64,000 nucleotides of DNA from an uncultured Clostridia bacterium (lineage in GTDB: Bacteria > Bacillota > Clostridia > Christensenellales > UBA3700). The notes beneath the pieces are model-generated. The model saw only the letters and a list, made by a program, of their open reading frames with translations. It searched no databases and was not told where the DNA came from. Below, piece by piece: positions 16,576-24,895 of this stretch. Both the position numbers and the translations under genes were made by a program. Within the stretch, counting starts at the first letter, position 1. The number at the start of each line of letters is the position of its first letter. Location: the NCBI GenBank assembly GCA_937880755.1, contig CALGRX010000017.1, positions 248,001 through 312,000 on the forward strand. Reading direction: 5' to 3'.

Positions 16576-17423
16576 AACAAAACGTATTGAATACAGATTT
16601 GAGAGGTAAGGTGGCTGTGATTACGGGCGCCGGAGGTGTGCTTTGCGGGTATTTTGCTAAGGTGCTGGCTAGAGCGGGCGCAAAGGTGGCGCTACTCGAT
16701 AGAAACGAGCAATCGGCAACTAGGTGCGCTATGGAAATCATCGCCGAGGGTGGCAAGGCGAAAGCCTACGTTTGCAACGTGCTCGATAGAGATATTTGCA
16801 ACGCCGTAGCCGAGCAAGTAAAAGCCGACTTGGGCGGGTGCGACTTGCTAATCAACGGCGCCGGCGGAAACAACCCCAAAGCCACTACGGACAAGGAATA
16901 TCTAGAGCAAGGCGACCTCGATAGCGACGTCAAGACCTTTTTTGACCTTGACGACGAGGGCGTCGGCGGAGTATTTGACCTCAACTTTTTGGGTACGCTG
17001 ATACCTACGCAAGCCTTTGCAAGACAAATGGTAGGCAAAAAGGGGTGTTCGATAGTCAACCTATCCTCGATGAACGCCTTTACGCCATTGACCAAAATCC
17101 CCGCCTATTCGGGTGCAAAAGCCTCGGTGAGCAACTTTACTCAGTGGCTTGCCGTGCATTTTAGTAAAGTGGGCATCAGAGTCAACGCCGTTGCACCGGG
17201 GTTTTTTTCGACTAAGCAAAACGCCAAGCTCTTGTGGAACGAGGACGGCTCGCCGACTCAGCGCACGGGCAAAATTCTTGCCGCTACGCCTATGGGAAGA
17301 TTTGGCGAAAGCGAGGAGCTGGAAGGAGCGTTGCTATTTTTGCTAGACGAGAGGGCATCGGGTTTTATAACGGGAGTCGTATTGCCTGTGGACGGCGGTT
17401 TTTCCGCATATTCGGGGGTGTGA
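16572..17423 (+). CDS. SDR oxidoreductase, probable fructuronate reductase (UxuB substitute)
   Basis: A 283-residue short-chain dehydrogenase: nucleotide motif TGAGGVLCGYFAK, NGAGG, then the catalytic Ser in NLSSMNAFTPL and YSGAKAS (Tyr-x-x-x-Lys). The usual fructuronate reductase UxuB is a long-chain enzyme; it is absent from this window, and SDR genes of this type sit between uxuA and eda in several Firmicutes. It likely reduces fructuronate to mannonate with NAD(P)H. This is inferred from position and family, not from a diagnostic residue. Confidence 0.85.
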   Translation: MKQNVLNTDLRGKVAVITGAGGVLCGYFAKVLARAGAKVALLDRNEQSATRCAMEIIAEGGKAKAYVCNVLDRDICNAVAEQVKADLGGCDLLINGAGGNNPKATTDKEYLEQGDLDSDVKTFFDLDDEGVGGVFDLNFLGTLIPTQAFARQMVGKKGCSIVNLSSMNAFTPLTKIPAYSGAKASVSNFTQWLAVHFSKVGIRVNAVAPGFFSTKQNAKLLWNEDGSPTQRTGKILAATPMGRFGESEELEGALLFLLDERASGFITGVVLPVDGGFSAYSGV

Positions 17424-17424
17424 A

Positions 17425-17982
17425 ATGGATAAGTATATTCCTATAGTCGTGGTAGAAAGTTTGCAAGAGGTGGACAAGATTTTGGGAGCGTTGACAGAGG
17501 CGGGTATCAATACCGCCGAGATTACATTCCGCACTTCGTGTGCCGTGGAAGCGATTGAGTTTGCAAAAAAGAAATATCCAGATATGTGCGTGGGTGCGGG
17601 AACGGTAATCAATGCCAAGCAGTGCGACAGAGCTATTGACGCCGGTGCGGAATTTATCGTTTCGCCCGGGCTTAGCGTGGAAGTGGCTAGGGTGTGTCAG
17701 CGCCGTGGCGTAGCATACTACCCGGGGTGCGTGACGCCGACCGAGATTATGGCGGCGCTTGACTTGGGCTTGACTACTATCAAGTTTTTCCCGTCTAATA
17801 TCTACGGCGGTCTCGACGCGCTCAAAGCCTTGGCTGCACCTTTTCCTCAAGTGAAATTTATACCTACCGGCGGAGTGGATAGTAGCAATATGCAACGATA
17901 CCTCGACTACGCCAGAGTGGTCGCCGTGGGCGGAAGCTTCTTGGTCAAAGACGCGCTTCAAAAAAAGGGGGAAAGGATATGA
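17425..17982 (+). CDS. eda: KDPG aldolase
   Basis: A 185-residue aldolase with the Schiff-base Lys in TTIKFFPSN (about K119), AEITFRTS (Glu) and GAGTVINAKQ. It splits 2-keto-3-deoxy-6-phosphogluconate into pyruvate and glyceraldehyde-3-phosphate, the last step of the pathway. It is slightly short for the family but has all core motifs. The stop overlaps the kdgK start. Confidence 0.93.
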   Translation: MDKYIPIVVVESLQEVDKILGALTEAGINTAEITFRTSCAVEAIEFAKKKYPDMCVGAGTVINAKQCDRAIDAGAEFIVSPGLSVEVARVCQRRGVAYYPGCVTPTEIMAALDLGLTTIKFFPSNIYGGLDALKALAAPFPQVKFIPTGGVDSSNMQRYLDYARVVAVGGSFLVKDALQKKGERI

Positions 17983-19001
17983 CTAAAGTCGTTACTTTTG
18001 GCGAATTGATGCTTAGACTTGCACCAGAGGGCTATTATAGACTGTTCCAAAACGACCGTATGTCGGCGACCTTCGGCGGTGGAGAAGCTAACGTTGCCGT
18101 TTCGCTTGCAAACTTTGGGATAGAGAGTTGTTTCGTGAGTAAATTGCCCCTCAACGCCGTGGGACAGGCAGGGGTAAATTCGCTTAGATACTTTGGCGTG
18201 GATACCTCGGCTATCGTGCGAGGCGGCGAGAGGACGGGTATATATTTCGTCGAAAAGGGCGCGTCGCAGAGGGGTAGCGTATGTATATACGATAGAGCGG
18301 GTTCGGCACTTTCGCTTGCCTCTACCTGCGACTTTGATTGGACGAAAATTTTGGACGGTGCGGATTGGTTTCACTTTACGGGTATTACCCCCGCGCTCGG
18401 CGACAACGTGGCTAAGATTTGCGAAGAGGCTTGCAAGACCGCCAAGGATTTGGGCGTCAAGATTTCTTGCGACCTCAACTACCGCGGTAAGCTGTGGAGC
18501 AGAGAAAAGGCGCGCGCCGTGATGAGCGAGCTTTGTAAATACGTCGACGTGTGCATCGCCAACGAAGAGGACGCCAAAGACGTCTTTGGTATCGAAGCCG
18601 ACGCAACAGACATCTACGGTGGCAAGCTCAATCACCAAGGCTACAAAACCGTAGCCACGCAACTTGCCGAGCAGTTCGGCTTTGAAAAAGTAGCCATTAC
18701 TCTCCGCGGCTCGGTGTCCGCCAGCGACAACGATTGGTCGGCAATGCTCTACGACGGCAAAGAGTTTTGGTTTTCTAAACCCTACCGTTTGCATATCGTG
18801 GATAGAGTAGGTGGTGGGGATTCCTTTGGCGCAGGCTTGATTTATTCTCTCATCTCGGGCAAAACAAGTAGCGAAGCAATAGAATTTGCCGTTGCCGCCT
18901 CAGCCCTCAAGCATTCCATAGAAGGCGACTACAATAGAGTCACCGTAGCGGAAGTGGAGAGGTTGGTAGGTGGGGATGGGAGTGGGCGTGTGCAACGCTA
19001 A
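17979..19001 (+). CDS. kdgK: 2-keto-3-deoxygluconate kinase (PfkB family)
   Basis: A 340-residue PfkB-family sugar kinase. The N-terminal GGGEANVAVSLANFG signature binds substrate and the C-terminal VGGGDSFGAGL holds the catalytic Asp and anion hole. It phosphorylates KDG to KDPG for the adjacent aldolase. It is the last gene of the operon. Its stop codon lies inside the left inverted repeat of a foldback element (18996-19216), so the last few residues (about GRVQR) may come from that insertion. Confidence 0.92.
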   Translation: MTKVVTFGELMLRLAPEGYYRLFQNDRMSATFGGGEANVAVSLANFGIESCFVSKLPLNAVGQAGVNSLRYFGVDTSAIVRGGERTGIYFVEKGASQRGSVCIYDRAGSALSLASTCDFDWTKILDGADWFHFTGITPALGDNVAKICEEACKTAKDLGVKISCDLNYRGKLWSREKARAVMSELCKYVDVCIANEEDAKDVFGIEADATDIYGGKLNHQGYKTVATQLAEQFGFEKVAITLRGSVSASDNDWSAMLYDGKEFWFSKPYRLHIVDRVGGGDSFGAGLIYSLISGKTSSEAIEFAVAASALKHSIEGDYNRVTVAEVERLVGGDGSGRVQR

Positions 19002-19216
19002 ACGCTGAAATTACTGCGTGATGCTTTGTCGAACCTGCGTTTTTGTTCGGTCACGTACGACAAGTACGCTCCCTCACGCCGTCCTCGTTCTTCTCGCCTA
19101 ACTCGCATCTCCACCGCGAGAGTATTGCTACTAAGAAACTTATTGCATATTGAGCCTAATGCACCCTCACAAAAGCCTCGTTCTCCTCGCCTGACTTGTA
19201 ATTTCGGCGTTTAGCG
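18996..19216. repeat. Foldback repeat copy M5, overlapping the kdgK stop
   Basis: 221 bp bounded by CGCTAAACGCTGAAATTAC and its near-exact complement (one change). Inside lies a half of the common family ending in CTCGCATCTCCACCGCGAGAG (about 19102-19123), so the copy looks composite. Confidence 0.65.
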
Positions 19217-19573
19217 AGTTTATGCTACTTGGTAATTTCAATTACCTTTTTTCCTTGTCGTGCTCGCATATATGGTGCGAGAGGATTTCTACTTAGTTGC
19301 TAATATAGGACAACCCTTCCACCACTTCGTGGTTTTTCTCACGGCGTAGATGCGAGTAAGACAAGGAGTACGCGGATTTTGTGCAGGGAGCATACTCCTT
19401 GTATGTGACCAAACAAAAACGTAAGTTACGACACAGTATTACGACGCATATCCGCCGTGAGACACCTTTCCCGAACACATTGGACGGCTATTCAAGAGGT
19501 TGAGATTCCCAAGTTACGCTACGCTCCACCGGAATGACAAAAACGATCTCTACGTCAAAACACAGTCAAAATA
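19217..19573. repeat. Spacer before dinB with foldback repeat M3
   Basis: Contains a 124-bp foldback copy at 19338-19461 (CTCACGGCG ends), almost identical inside to the copy at 21140-21263. A GAGATTCCCAAG...GGAATGAC repeat end follows at about 19502-19540. No gene is seen. Confidence 0.7.
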
Positions 19574-19587
19574 CAAACAAATGTTTG
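19574..19587 (+). promoter_or_regulatory. LexA (SOS)-like box of dinB
   Basis: CAAACAAATGTTTG fits the Gram-positive LexA consensus CGAACRNRYGTTYG at 13 of 14 positions (A for G at position 2) and overlaps the -35 element. Repression by LexA and induction by DNA damage are inferred. Confidence 0.6.
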
Positions 19588-19613
19588 CAATTTGATAACG
19601 TAAGTGCTACAAT
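19585..19613 (+). promoter_or_regulatory. Promoter of dinB (leaderless arrangement)
   Basis: TTGCAA (19585-19590), 17 bp, TACAAT (19608-19613), then only 7 nt to the ATG at 19621. No ribosome site fits. Confidence 0.65.
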
Positions 19614-19620
19614 ATACGAT

Positions 19621-20850
19621 ATGGATAAGGTGATTTTGCATTGTGATGCCAACAATTTTTATGCGAGTGTGGCGTGTATGTTGGACAAGAGTCTCGAGGG
19701 TAAGTGCGTGGCGGTGGCGGGAGACCCTACCAAGAGGCACGGTATTATTTTGGCTAAAAACCAAAGAGCCAAGGAGATGGGAGTCAAGACGGGCGACGTG
19801 ATTTGGGAAGCGCAAAAGAAGTGCCCCGACCTCGTGTTGGTTGCTCCTCGCTACGATATGTACGTCAAGTATTCCGATATTTTGTTTGATATCTACACGC
19901 AGTACACCGATAGGGTAGAGCCCTTTGGTATAGACGAGTGTTGGTTGGACGTGACGCATTCGCTCAAGCTGTTCGGTAGCGGAGAAAAGATTGCCGACAC
20001 CTTGAGAGAGAGGATAAAAAAGGAAGTAGGGATAACCATATCCGTGGGGGTGTCCTTCAACAAGATTTTTGCCAAGCTCGGCTCGGATATGAAAAAGCCC
20101 GACGCTACCACCGTCATCAGTAGAGAAAACTACCGCCAAAAGACGTGGAATTTGCCCGTGGGCGACATGCTGATGATAGGTCGCAAGACTTGCGCCAAAC
20201 TTGAGTTGATGGGGGTGAGAACGATAGGCGACCTTGCTAAGACCAACGTAGAGGTGTTGAAAAGGAAGTTTGGCGTCAACGGCGAAAAAATGTACCAAAA
20301 CGCTAACGGAATAGGCGACGAAGATGTGAGACTGTATTATCAACCGCATATTCCTAAGAGCATAAGCAACGGCACCACTATGCCCAAGGACGTGACGGAT
20401 ATGAGCGAGATAAACGCCGTGCTCACCGCATTGAGCGAAATGGTGGCGATAAGAATGCGTAGGTACGACTTTGAGGCTAGTGGCGTGGGGGTGGCGATAC
20501 GATACAACGACTTTAGCGGAATTTCGCAACAAGCAAGGCTATTGGTGCCAACCGCCAACGCGGGCGTAATTAGGGACAACGCCGTGCAGTTGCTAAACAA
20601 AGTTAGACGAACCGATAAGCCCATTAGGGGACTGTACGTCTTTGCGTGGGACCTTAGCACCGACAAAGAACGGCAAGCCACCCTTTGGGACGACTGCGAG
20701 CAGAGCAAAAAGAAGAGTAGGTTGGATAAAAGTATAGACCGACTGAGGAGCAAGTACGGCTACAACGTGGTGCAGTCGGCAAGAGTGCTCGAACACCCGT
20801 ATCTCTGCGGACAGCTGGAAGATAGTGACTTTAGACCGTTTAAGAAATAG
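19621..20850 (+). CDS. dinB: DNA polymerase IV (Y family)
   Basis: A 409-residue translesion polymerase. ILHCDANNFYASVAC (residues 4-18) and GIDECWLDVTHS (about 102) carry the catalytic acidic residues; a little-finger domain follows. The frame is open back to 19534, but the conserved start of the family is the ATG at 19621, just behind a -10 box. A LexA-like box covers the -35. It ends with TAG at 20848-20850, 2 nt before a foldback repeat. Confidence 0.93.
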   Translation: MDKVILHCDANNFYASVACMLDKSLEGKCVAVAGDPTKRHGIILAKNQRAKEMGVKTGDVIWEAQKKCPDLVLVAPRYDMYVKYSDILFDIYTQYTDRVEPFGIDECWLDVTHSLKLFGSGEKIADTLRERIKKEVGITISVGVSFNKIFAKLGSDMKKPDATTVISRENYRQKTWNLPVGDMLMIGRKTCAKLELMGVRTIGDLAKTNVEVLKRKFGVNGEKMYQNANGIGDEDVRLYYQPHIPKSISNGTTMPKDVTDMSEINAVLTALSEMVAIRMRRYDFEASGVGVAIRYNDFSGISQQARLLVPTANAGVIRDNAVQLLNKVRRTDKPIRGLYVFAWDLSTDKERQATLWDDCEQSKKKSRLDKSIDRLRSKYGYNVVQSARVLEHPYLCGQLEDSDFRPFKK

Positions 20851-20852
20851 CG

Positions 20853-20978
20853 CTCTCGCGGCGGATATACGTCGCAATACTGTGTCGAGTTTGCGGGTGC
20901 GTTCGGTTACGTACGACAAGTACGCTCCCTCACGCCGTCCTCACTCTCCTTGTCTTGCTCGCATCTCCACCGCGAGAG
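20853..20978. repeat. Foldback repeat copy M2
   Basis: 126 bp with 19-bp imperfect terminal inverted repeats (CTCTCGCGGCGGATATACG left, matching complement right). It starts 2 nt after the dinB stop. Other copies have different but again self-complementary outer ends. Confidence 0.75.
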
Positions 20979-21758
20979 GATTACGACAAAGCAAATAATT
21001 ACGCTCGCTTCGATAAAATCACCGCTTTCCTCGCCTAACTCGCATCTATGGCGTGAGAGGAGTTTTAATTAGTAGATTTAGTCGCAGCTCAAAGGATAGT
21101 ATAGGATTTGACACCCCTTCCACCACTATCGCGGTTTTTCTCACGGCGTAGATGCGAGTAAGACAAGGAGTACGCGGATTTTGTGCAGGGAGCATACTCC
21201 TTGTATGTGACCAAACAAAAACGTAAGTTACGACGCAGTATTACGACGCATATCCGCCGTGAGACACCTTCCCTTGCACAGGGGTGGCTTCAAGGGGATG
21301 AGATTCCTACGGCTTGCAAGCAAGCCTCTGAATGACAAAAATACTTGGTCTACGCTCCGCTTTGCTAACGCAAAATGCGTGCACAGCAATGACATATAAA
21401 AGGGCAATCCCTCCGCCAACTGCGTTGGCACCTCCCTTTGCACAAAGGAGGCGCAAAAGGATAGAGATTGCCAAGTTACGCTAAGCTCCACCACAATGAC
21501 ATATAAAAGGGCAATCCCTCCGCCAACTGCGTTGGCACCTCCCTTTACACAAAGGAGGCTCCAAGGGGATGAGATTCCTACGGCTTGCAAGCAAGCCTCT
21601 GAATGACAAAACTACTTGATCTACGATCCACTTTGCTGTCGCAAAATGCACTGGGCGTAATGAAAAAATACTTGGTCTATGCAATGACGTTTATAATCTG
21701 GCGGTGGAGAGGAGAGCAAAGCAATGACTATTAAATTATTGAAAATATAATAGAAATG
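20979..21758. repeat. Repeat-only region between dinB and galU
   Basis: Holds a partial foldback end (20999-21058), full foldback copy M4 (21140-21263) and a tandem pair of a 62-bp unit (21391-21452 and 21498-21559, one mismatch, period 107 bp). Between and after them are GAGATTCCTACGGCTTGC...GAATGACAAAA segments (21286 and 21568). No credible gene is seen. Confidence 0.75.
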
Positions 21759-21790
21759 AAAAACGCAAGTAGGTATCTGCTTGCGTTTTT
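21759..21790 (-). terminator. Terminator of galU
   Basis: An 11-bp perfect stem AAAAACGCAAG / CTTGCGTTTTT with a 10-nt loop; T-rich on both strands. Confidence 0.85.
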
Positions 21791-21809
21791 GTTATGAACG
21801 TTGAATTTT

Positions 21810-22685
21810 TTAGAAAGTCGAAACGATTTTTTTGAGGTAGTCTTTGAGTTTGGCGTTGATAGTATCGTCGCGCAGACCGTATTCTATCGATGCCTCGATA
21901 TAGCCTACCTTGTCGCCGACGTCGTAGCGCTTGCCCTCGAAGTCGTAGGCGTATGCGCCACTGGTGTTGGCCAAAGTAAGAATGGCGTCTGTGAGATATA
22001 TCTCGCCGTTGGGGCTTGGCGGAGTGGTCTCGAGGATATCGAAGATATCGGGGGTGAGTACGTATCTACCCATACTTGCAAGGGTGGAAGGAAGCTTGTC
22101 GATAGGTGGCTTTTCGACGAAGCCTTTGATCTCGGTATATCTGCCTTTGACTAATCCCGGTTGAACTACGCCGTACTTGATTGCTTCTTCTCTCGGTACG
22201 TTCTGACAGCCGACTATCGTCTTGCCCGTCGTTTCGTATGCTTTGATGAGTTGGGATAGGGCAGGGGAAGACGGATTGTACACCACGTCGTCGCCGTATA
22301 TTACGCCGAACGGCTCGTTGCCGACGAAGGCTTTGGCAAGTAAAATGGCGTGTCCCGAGCCCTTCATCTCCTTTTGTCTGATATAGTGGAAATTAGCCAT
22401 ATCGGCAATATCTCTCACCACCTTGATTTCTGCGTTTTTGCCCGCTTTGGCAAGCAAGTTTTCGAGTTCTACGGCGTAGTCGAAGTGGTCTTCGATACAC
22501 TTTTTGTTTTTGCCAAGGATAATCAACACGTCGGTTATTCCACTCTTGACGGCTTCTTCCACCACGTATTGAAGCGTAGGCGTATCTACTATAGGGAACA
22601 TCTCCTTGGGCAACGACTTGGTCGCAGGCAAAAATCTCGTTCCGAATCCCGCTGCGGGTATAACTACTTTAGTAACTTTTTGCAT
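21810..22685 (-). CDS. galU: UTP-glucose-1-phosphate uridylyltransferase
   Basis: A 291-residue nucleotidyltransferase with the signature GFGTRFLPATKSLPKEMFP near the N terminus and EKPPIDKLPS in the sugar-binding part. It makes UDP-glucose for envelope polymers. The ATG at 22685 is chosen because TAGGAG lies 5 nt before it; a GTG six bases earlier would give two more residues. It stands alone with its own terminator. Confidence 0.95.
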   Translation of the reverse strand: MQKVTKVVIPAAGFGTRFLPATKSLPKEMFPIVDTPTLQYVVEEAVKSGITDVLIILGKNKKCIEDHFDYAVELENLLAKAGKNAEIKVVRDIADMANFHYIRQKEMKGSGHAILLAKAFVGNEPFGVIYGDDVVYNPSSPALSQLIKAYETTGKTIVGCQNVPREEAIKYGVVQPGLVKGRYTEIKGFVEKPPIDKLPSTLASMGRYVLTPDIFDILETTPPSPNGEIYLTDAILTLANTSGAYAYDFEGKRYDVGDKVGYIEASIEYGLRDDTINAKLKDYLKKIVSTF

Positions 22686-22856
22686 ATACACTCCTATATT
22701 ATCGGTATCGTGATATTAGCGATAAGGATATTATCGATTGTTTATAATAATAGTATATTATATTCTATCAAAAAAATCAATACCCTTGTCAAATTAGGTA
22801 AAACCGCTTAGCAACAAAAATAATTGTAAAAAATATGAAAAATGGCAAAAAAACTA

Positions 22857-22884
22857 TTGACATTGCATATATTGGTGATATAAT
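22857..22884 (+). promoter_or_regulatory. Heat-shock operon promoter
   Basis: TTGACA (22857-22862), 16 bp, TATAAT (22879-22884), followed at once by the CtsR operator. Confidence 0.85.
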
Positions 22885-22886
22885 AA

Positions 22887-22910
22887 AGTCAAAGGTCAAA
22901 GAAAGTCAAA
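22887..22910 (+). promoter_or_regulatory. CtsR operator
   Basis: GGTCAAA-GAA-AGTCAAA at 22894-22910 matches the known CtsR box (RGTCAAANANRGTCAAA). A third half-site AGTCAAA sits directly upstream at 22887-22893, so three heptads lie in line over the transcription start. Confidence 0.88.
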
Positions 22911-22944
22911 CTTAAATAAGTAAGCAAGACAAAAGGAGGTAAAT

Positions 22945-23397
22945 ATGGCAAATATATCTGATACGATTGAAGAGTTTATCTTGTCGGTGATAGGCGACGA
23001 CGACAGCTTGCAGTTGTCGAGAAACGAGCTCGCCAATTATTTTGCCGTTGCGCCAAGTCAAATAAACTACGTGCTTGCCACGAGGTTTAATACCGATAAA
23101 GGGTATATCATAGAGTCTAAGAGGGGCGGCGGCGGATTTATTACGCTGATAAGAATATGCAAATCGGACGACGAATTGTCGGCAATCTTGGACGAGATAG
23201 AAAAACTCGACGGTCTTACCTATCAAAAAGCAAGCAATATAATCGATAGATTGGTAAGAGACGAAGTGATAGACGAAAAACAGGCAAATATTATAAAGTG
23301 TGCGGTGAGCGATAAGGCGCTCAACGTGCCGATGAACAACAATAGACTGAGAAAAAGCGTACTCGGTCAAATATTGATAGGACTAATTAGGGGGTAG
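22945..23397 (+). CDS. ctsR: Transcriptional repressor CtsR
   Basis: A 150-residue class III heat-shock repressor. A winged helix-turn-helix lies at about 20-70 with the conserved ESKRGGGGFI wing that reads the heptad repeats; the C-terminal part is the dimer and McsB-contact domain. It regulates its own operon through the operator at 22887-22910. AAAGGAGG precedes the ATG and a TAG stop ends it. Confidence 0.95.
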   Translation: MANISDTIEEFILSVIGDDDSLQLSRNELANYFAVAPSQINYVLATRFNTDKGYIIESKRGGGGFITLIRICKSDDELSAILDEIEKLDGLTYQKASNIIDRLVRDEVIDEKQANIIKCAVSDKALNVPMNNNRLRKSVLGQILIGLIRG

Positions 23398-23401
23398 CGA
23401 T

Positions 23402-23881
23402 ATGAAAATGTGTGAAATATGCGGAAAACACCCCGCAACGATATTTATAAAAACAAACGTCAACGGTGTTAAGACGGAAAAGCAAGTATGCGCAGAATGC
23501 GCAAAGATGATGCAAGAGTCGACGGGCTTTGCAGATATATTCGGAGGCATGAGTTTCGGCAGTTTCTTTGACGCGCCTAAGACTCGCACTATGAGGGTGT
23601 GTCATAAGTGCGGAATGACTGAGAGGGACGTGTTGGAACAGTCGCGCTTTGGTTGTAGCGAGTGCTACGAAACCTTTGGCGATATTGTGGATAGCTTCGT
23701 TGCCAACCTCGGCGGTAAGACCTACGGCGGTAGCCCTACCGTAGAGAGAAAGACGGAAAGCAAGCCTAAGTCGCAACTCGATATTTTGAAAGAAGAGTTG
23801 GACAAGGCGGTGGAAGAAAAAGACTTCCTCAAAGCTAACGACATTCAAAACAAAATCATCGCATTGAAGGAAGGTAAATAG
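23402..23881 (+). CDS. mcsA: McsA, activator of the arginine kinase McsB
   Basis: A 159-residue protein with two zinc-binding parts (CEICGKHPA...CAECAK at 3-40 and CHKCGM...CSECYETF at about 70-95) and a C-terminal UVR motif (LDKAVEEKDFLKANDIQNKI). It activates McsB and helps to release CtsR. It starts 4 nt after the ctsR stop. Confidence 0.94.
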   Translation: MKMCEICGKHPATIFIKTNVNGVKTEKQVCAECAKMMQESTGFADIFGGMSFGSFFDAPKTRTMRVCHKCGMTERDVLEQSRFGCSECYETFGDIVDSFVANLGGKTYGGSPTVERKTESKPKSQLDILKEELDKAVEEKDFLKANDIQNKIIALKEGK

Positions 23882-23885
23882 ATAT

Positions 23886-24884
23886 ATGGATTATATGAAA
23901 GACGTGGTGTTTTCTACAAGAATACGCTTGGCAAGAAATATTAAGAATTTGCCTTTTCCGCATAGACTAAGCGGACAAGAAGAGATATATAGTGTGTTGA
24001 TGAAGGGCGTGGAGCAAGCCGTGAGTGGATTGATGAAAGCCGACTTCTACAAGATGAGCAACATGGACGAGCTCACCAAGCAAACTTTGGTAGAAAAGCA
24101 CCTAATCAGCCCCGTACTCACCCAAAGTCCATACGGCGCGGTGGTAGTGAGCAAAAACGAGGACGTAGCCGTGATGATCAACGAGGAAGATCATATCAGA
24201 GAACAGTGTATCATTGACGGATACGCGCCCGAACAAGCATACCAGACGATAGCGACGGTGGACAAAGAAATCGCCAAAGTTTTGGCAGTTGCGCACGACG
24301 AAAAGCTTGGATATCTCAATACGTGTCCGACAAATCTAGGTGCGGGTATGAGAGCTTCGGTGATGTTGTTCTTGCCGGCGCTGGCGACTAGCGGTGCGAT
24401 AGGAAGCATAATTAGGACGATACAAGACCTTGGATTTACCACCCGTGGCGTGTACGGCGAGGGTAGCAAAGCGCAAGGATTTATGTACCAAATATCCAAT
24501 CAGGCGGCTATCGGGCAAAGCGAAAGACAGATATTGGATAGACTTAACACCGTGGTGATGAAGATAGTCGACGCTGAAAGACAAGCCAGAAGCAATCTTG
24601 CGAAGACGCAAGGCAATATACTAAAAGACAAAATAATGCGTGCTTACGGAACGCTGAAATATGCGGTGATGATGAGCAGTGAAGAATTTATGGAATTGCT
24701 AGCCTTGGTAAAGTGGGGAGTTTGCGAACACTATATAGACGCGAATATCGACAAACTCAACAGCCTTATCACGGTGACGCAACCCGCAATGCTGTGCAAA
24801 TTGGCAGGTAAAAAATTGGGAGCGGACGAAAGAGACGTGGCGAGAGCCGCTATGGTAAGAAATCTGCTCAAGGATAGACAATAG
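23886..24884 (+). CDS. mcsB: Protein arginine kinase McsB
   Basis: A 332-residue guanido-kinase-fold protein kinase. It shows [11 protein letters not shown] at the start, [20 protein letters not shown] and the [11 protein letters not shown] end, all characteristic. It phosphorylates arginine on CtsR and damaged proteins, marking them for ClpC-ClpP. It lies in the order ctsR-mcsA-mcsB-clpC, as in Bacillus. Confidence 0.95.
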   Translation: MDYMKDVVFSTRIRLARNIKNLPFPHRLSGQEEIYSVLMKGVEQAVSGLMKADFYKMSNMDELTKQTLVEKHLISPVLTQSPYGAVVVSKNEDVAVMINEEDHIREQCIIDGYAPEQAYQTIATVDKEIAKVLAVAHDEKLGYLNTCPTNLGAGMRASVMLFLPALATSGAIGSIIRTIQDLGFTTRGVYGEGSKAQGFMYQISNQAAIGQSERQILDRLNTVVMKIVDAERQARSNLAKTQGNILKDKIMRAYGTLKYAVMMSSEEFMELLALVKWGVCEHYIDANIDKLNSLITVTQPAMLCKLAGKKLGADERDVARAAMVRNLLKDRQ

Positions 24885-24895
24885 GAGGTGATACT

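Noticed and set aside
21391..21559. CRISPR array
   Set aside because: Only two units, 62 bp long with 45-bp spacing, no cas genes; a dispersed-repeat tandem fits better.
21228..21684. Open frames in the dinB-galU spacer on the minus strand
   Set aside because: They repeat the same peptide because they lie in the tandem DNA repeat; they are by-products of the repeats.
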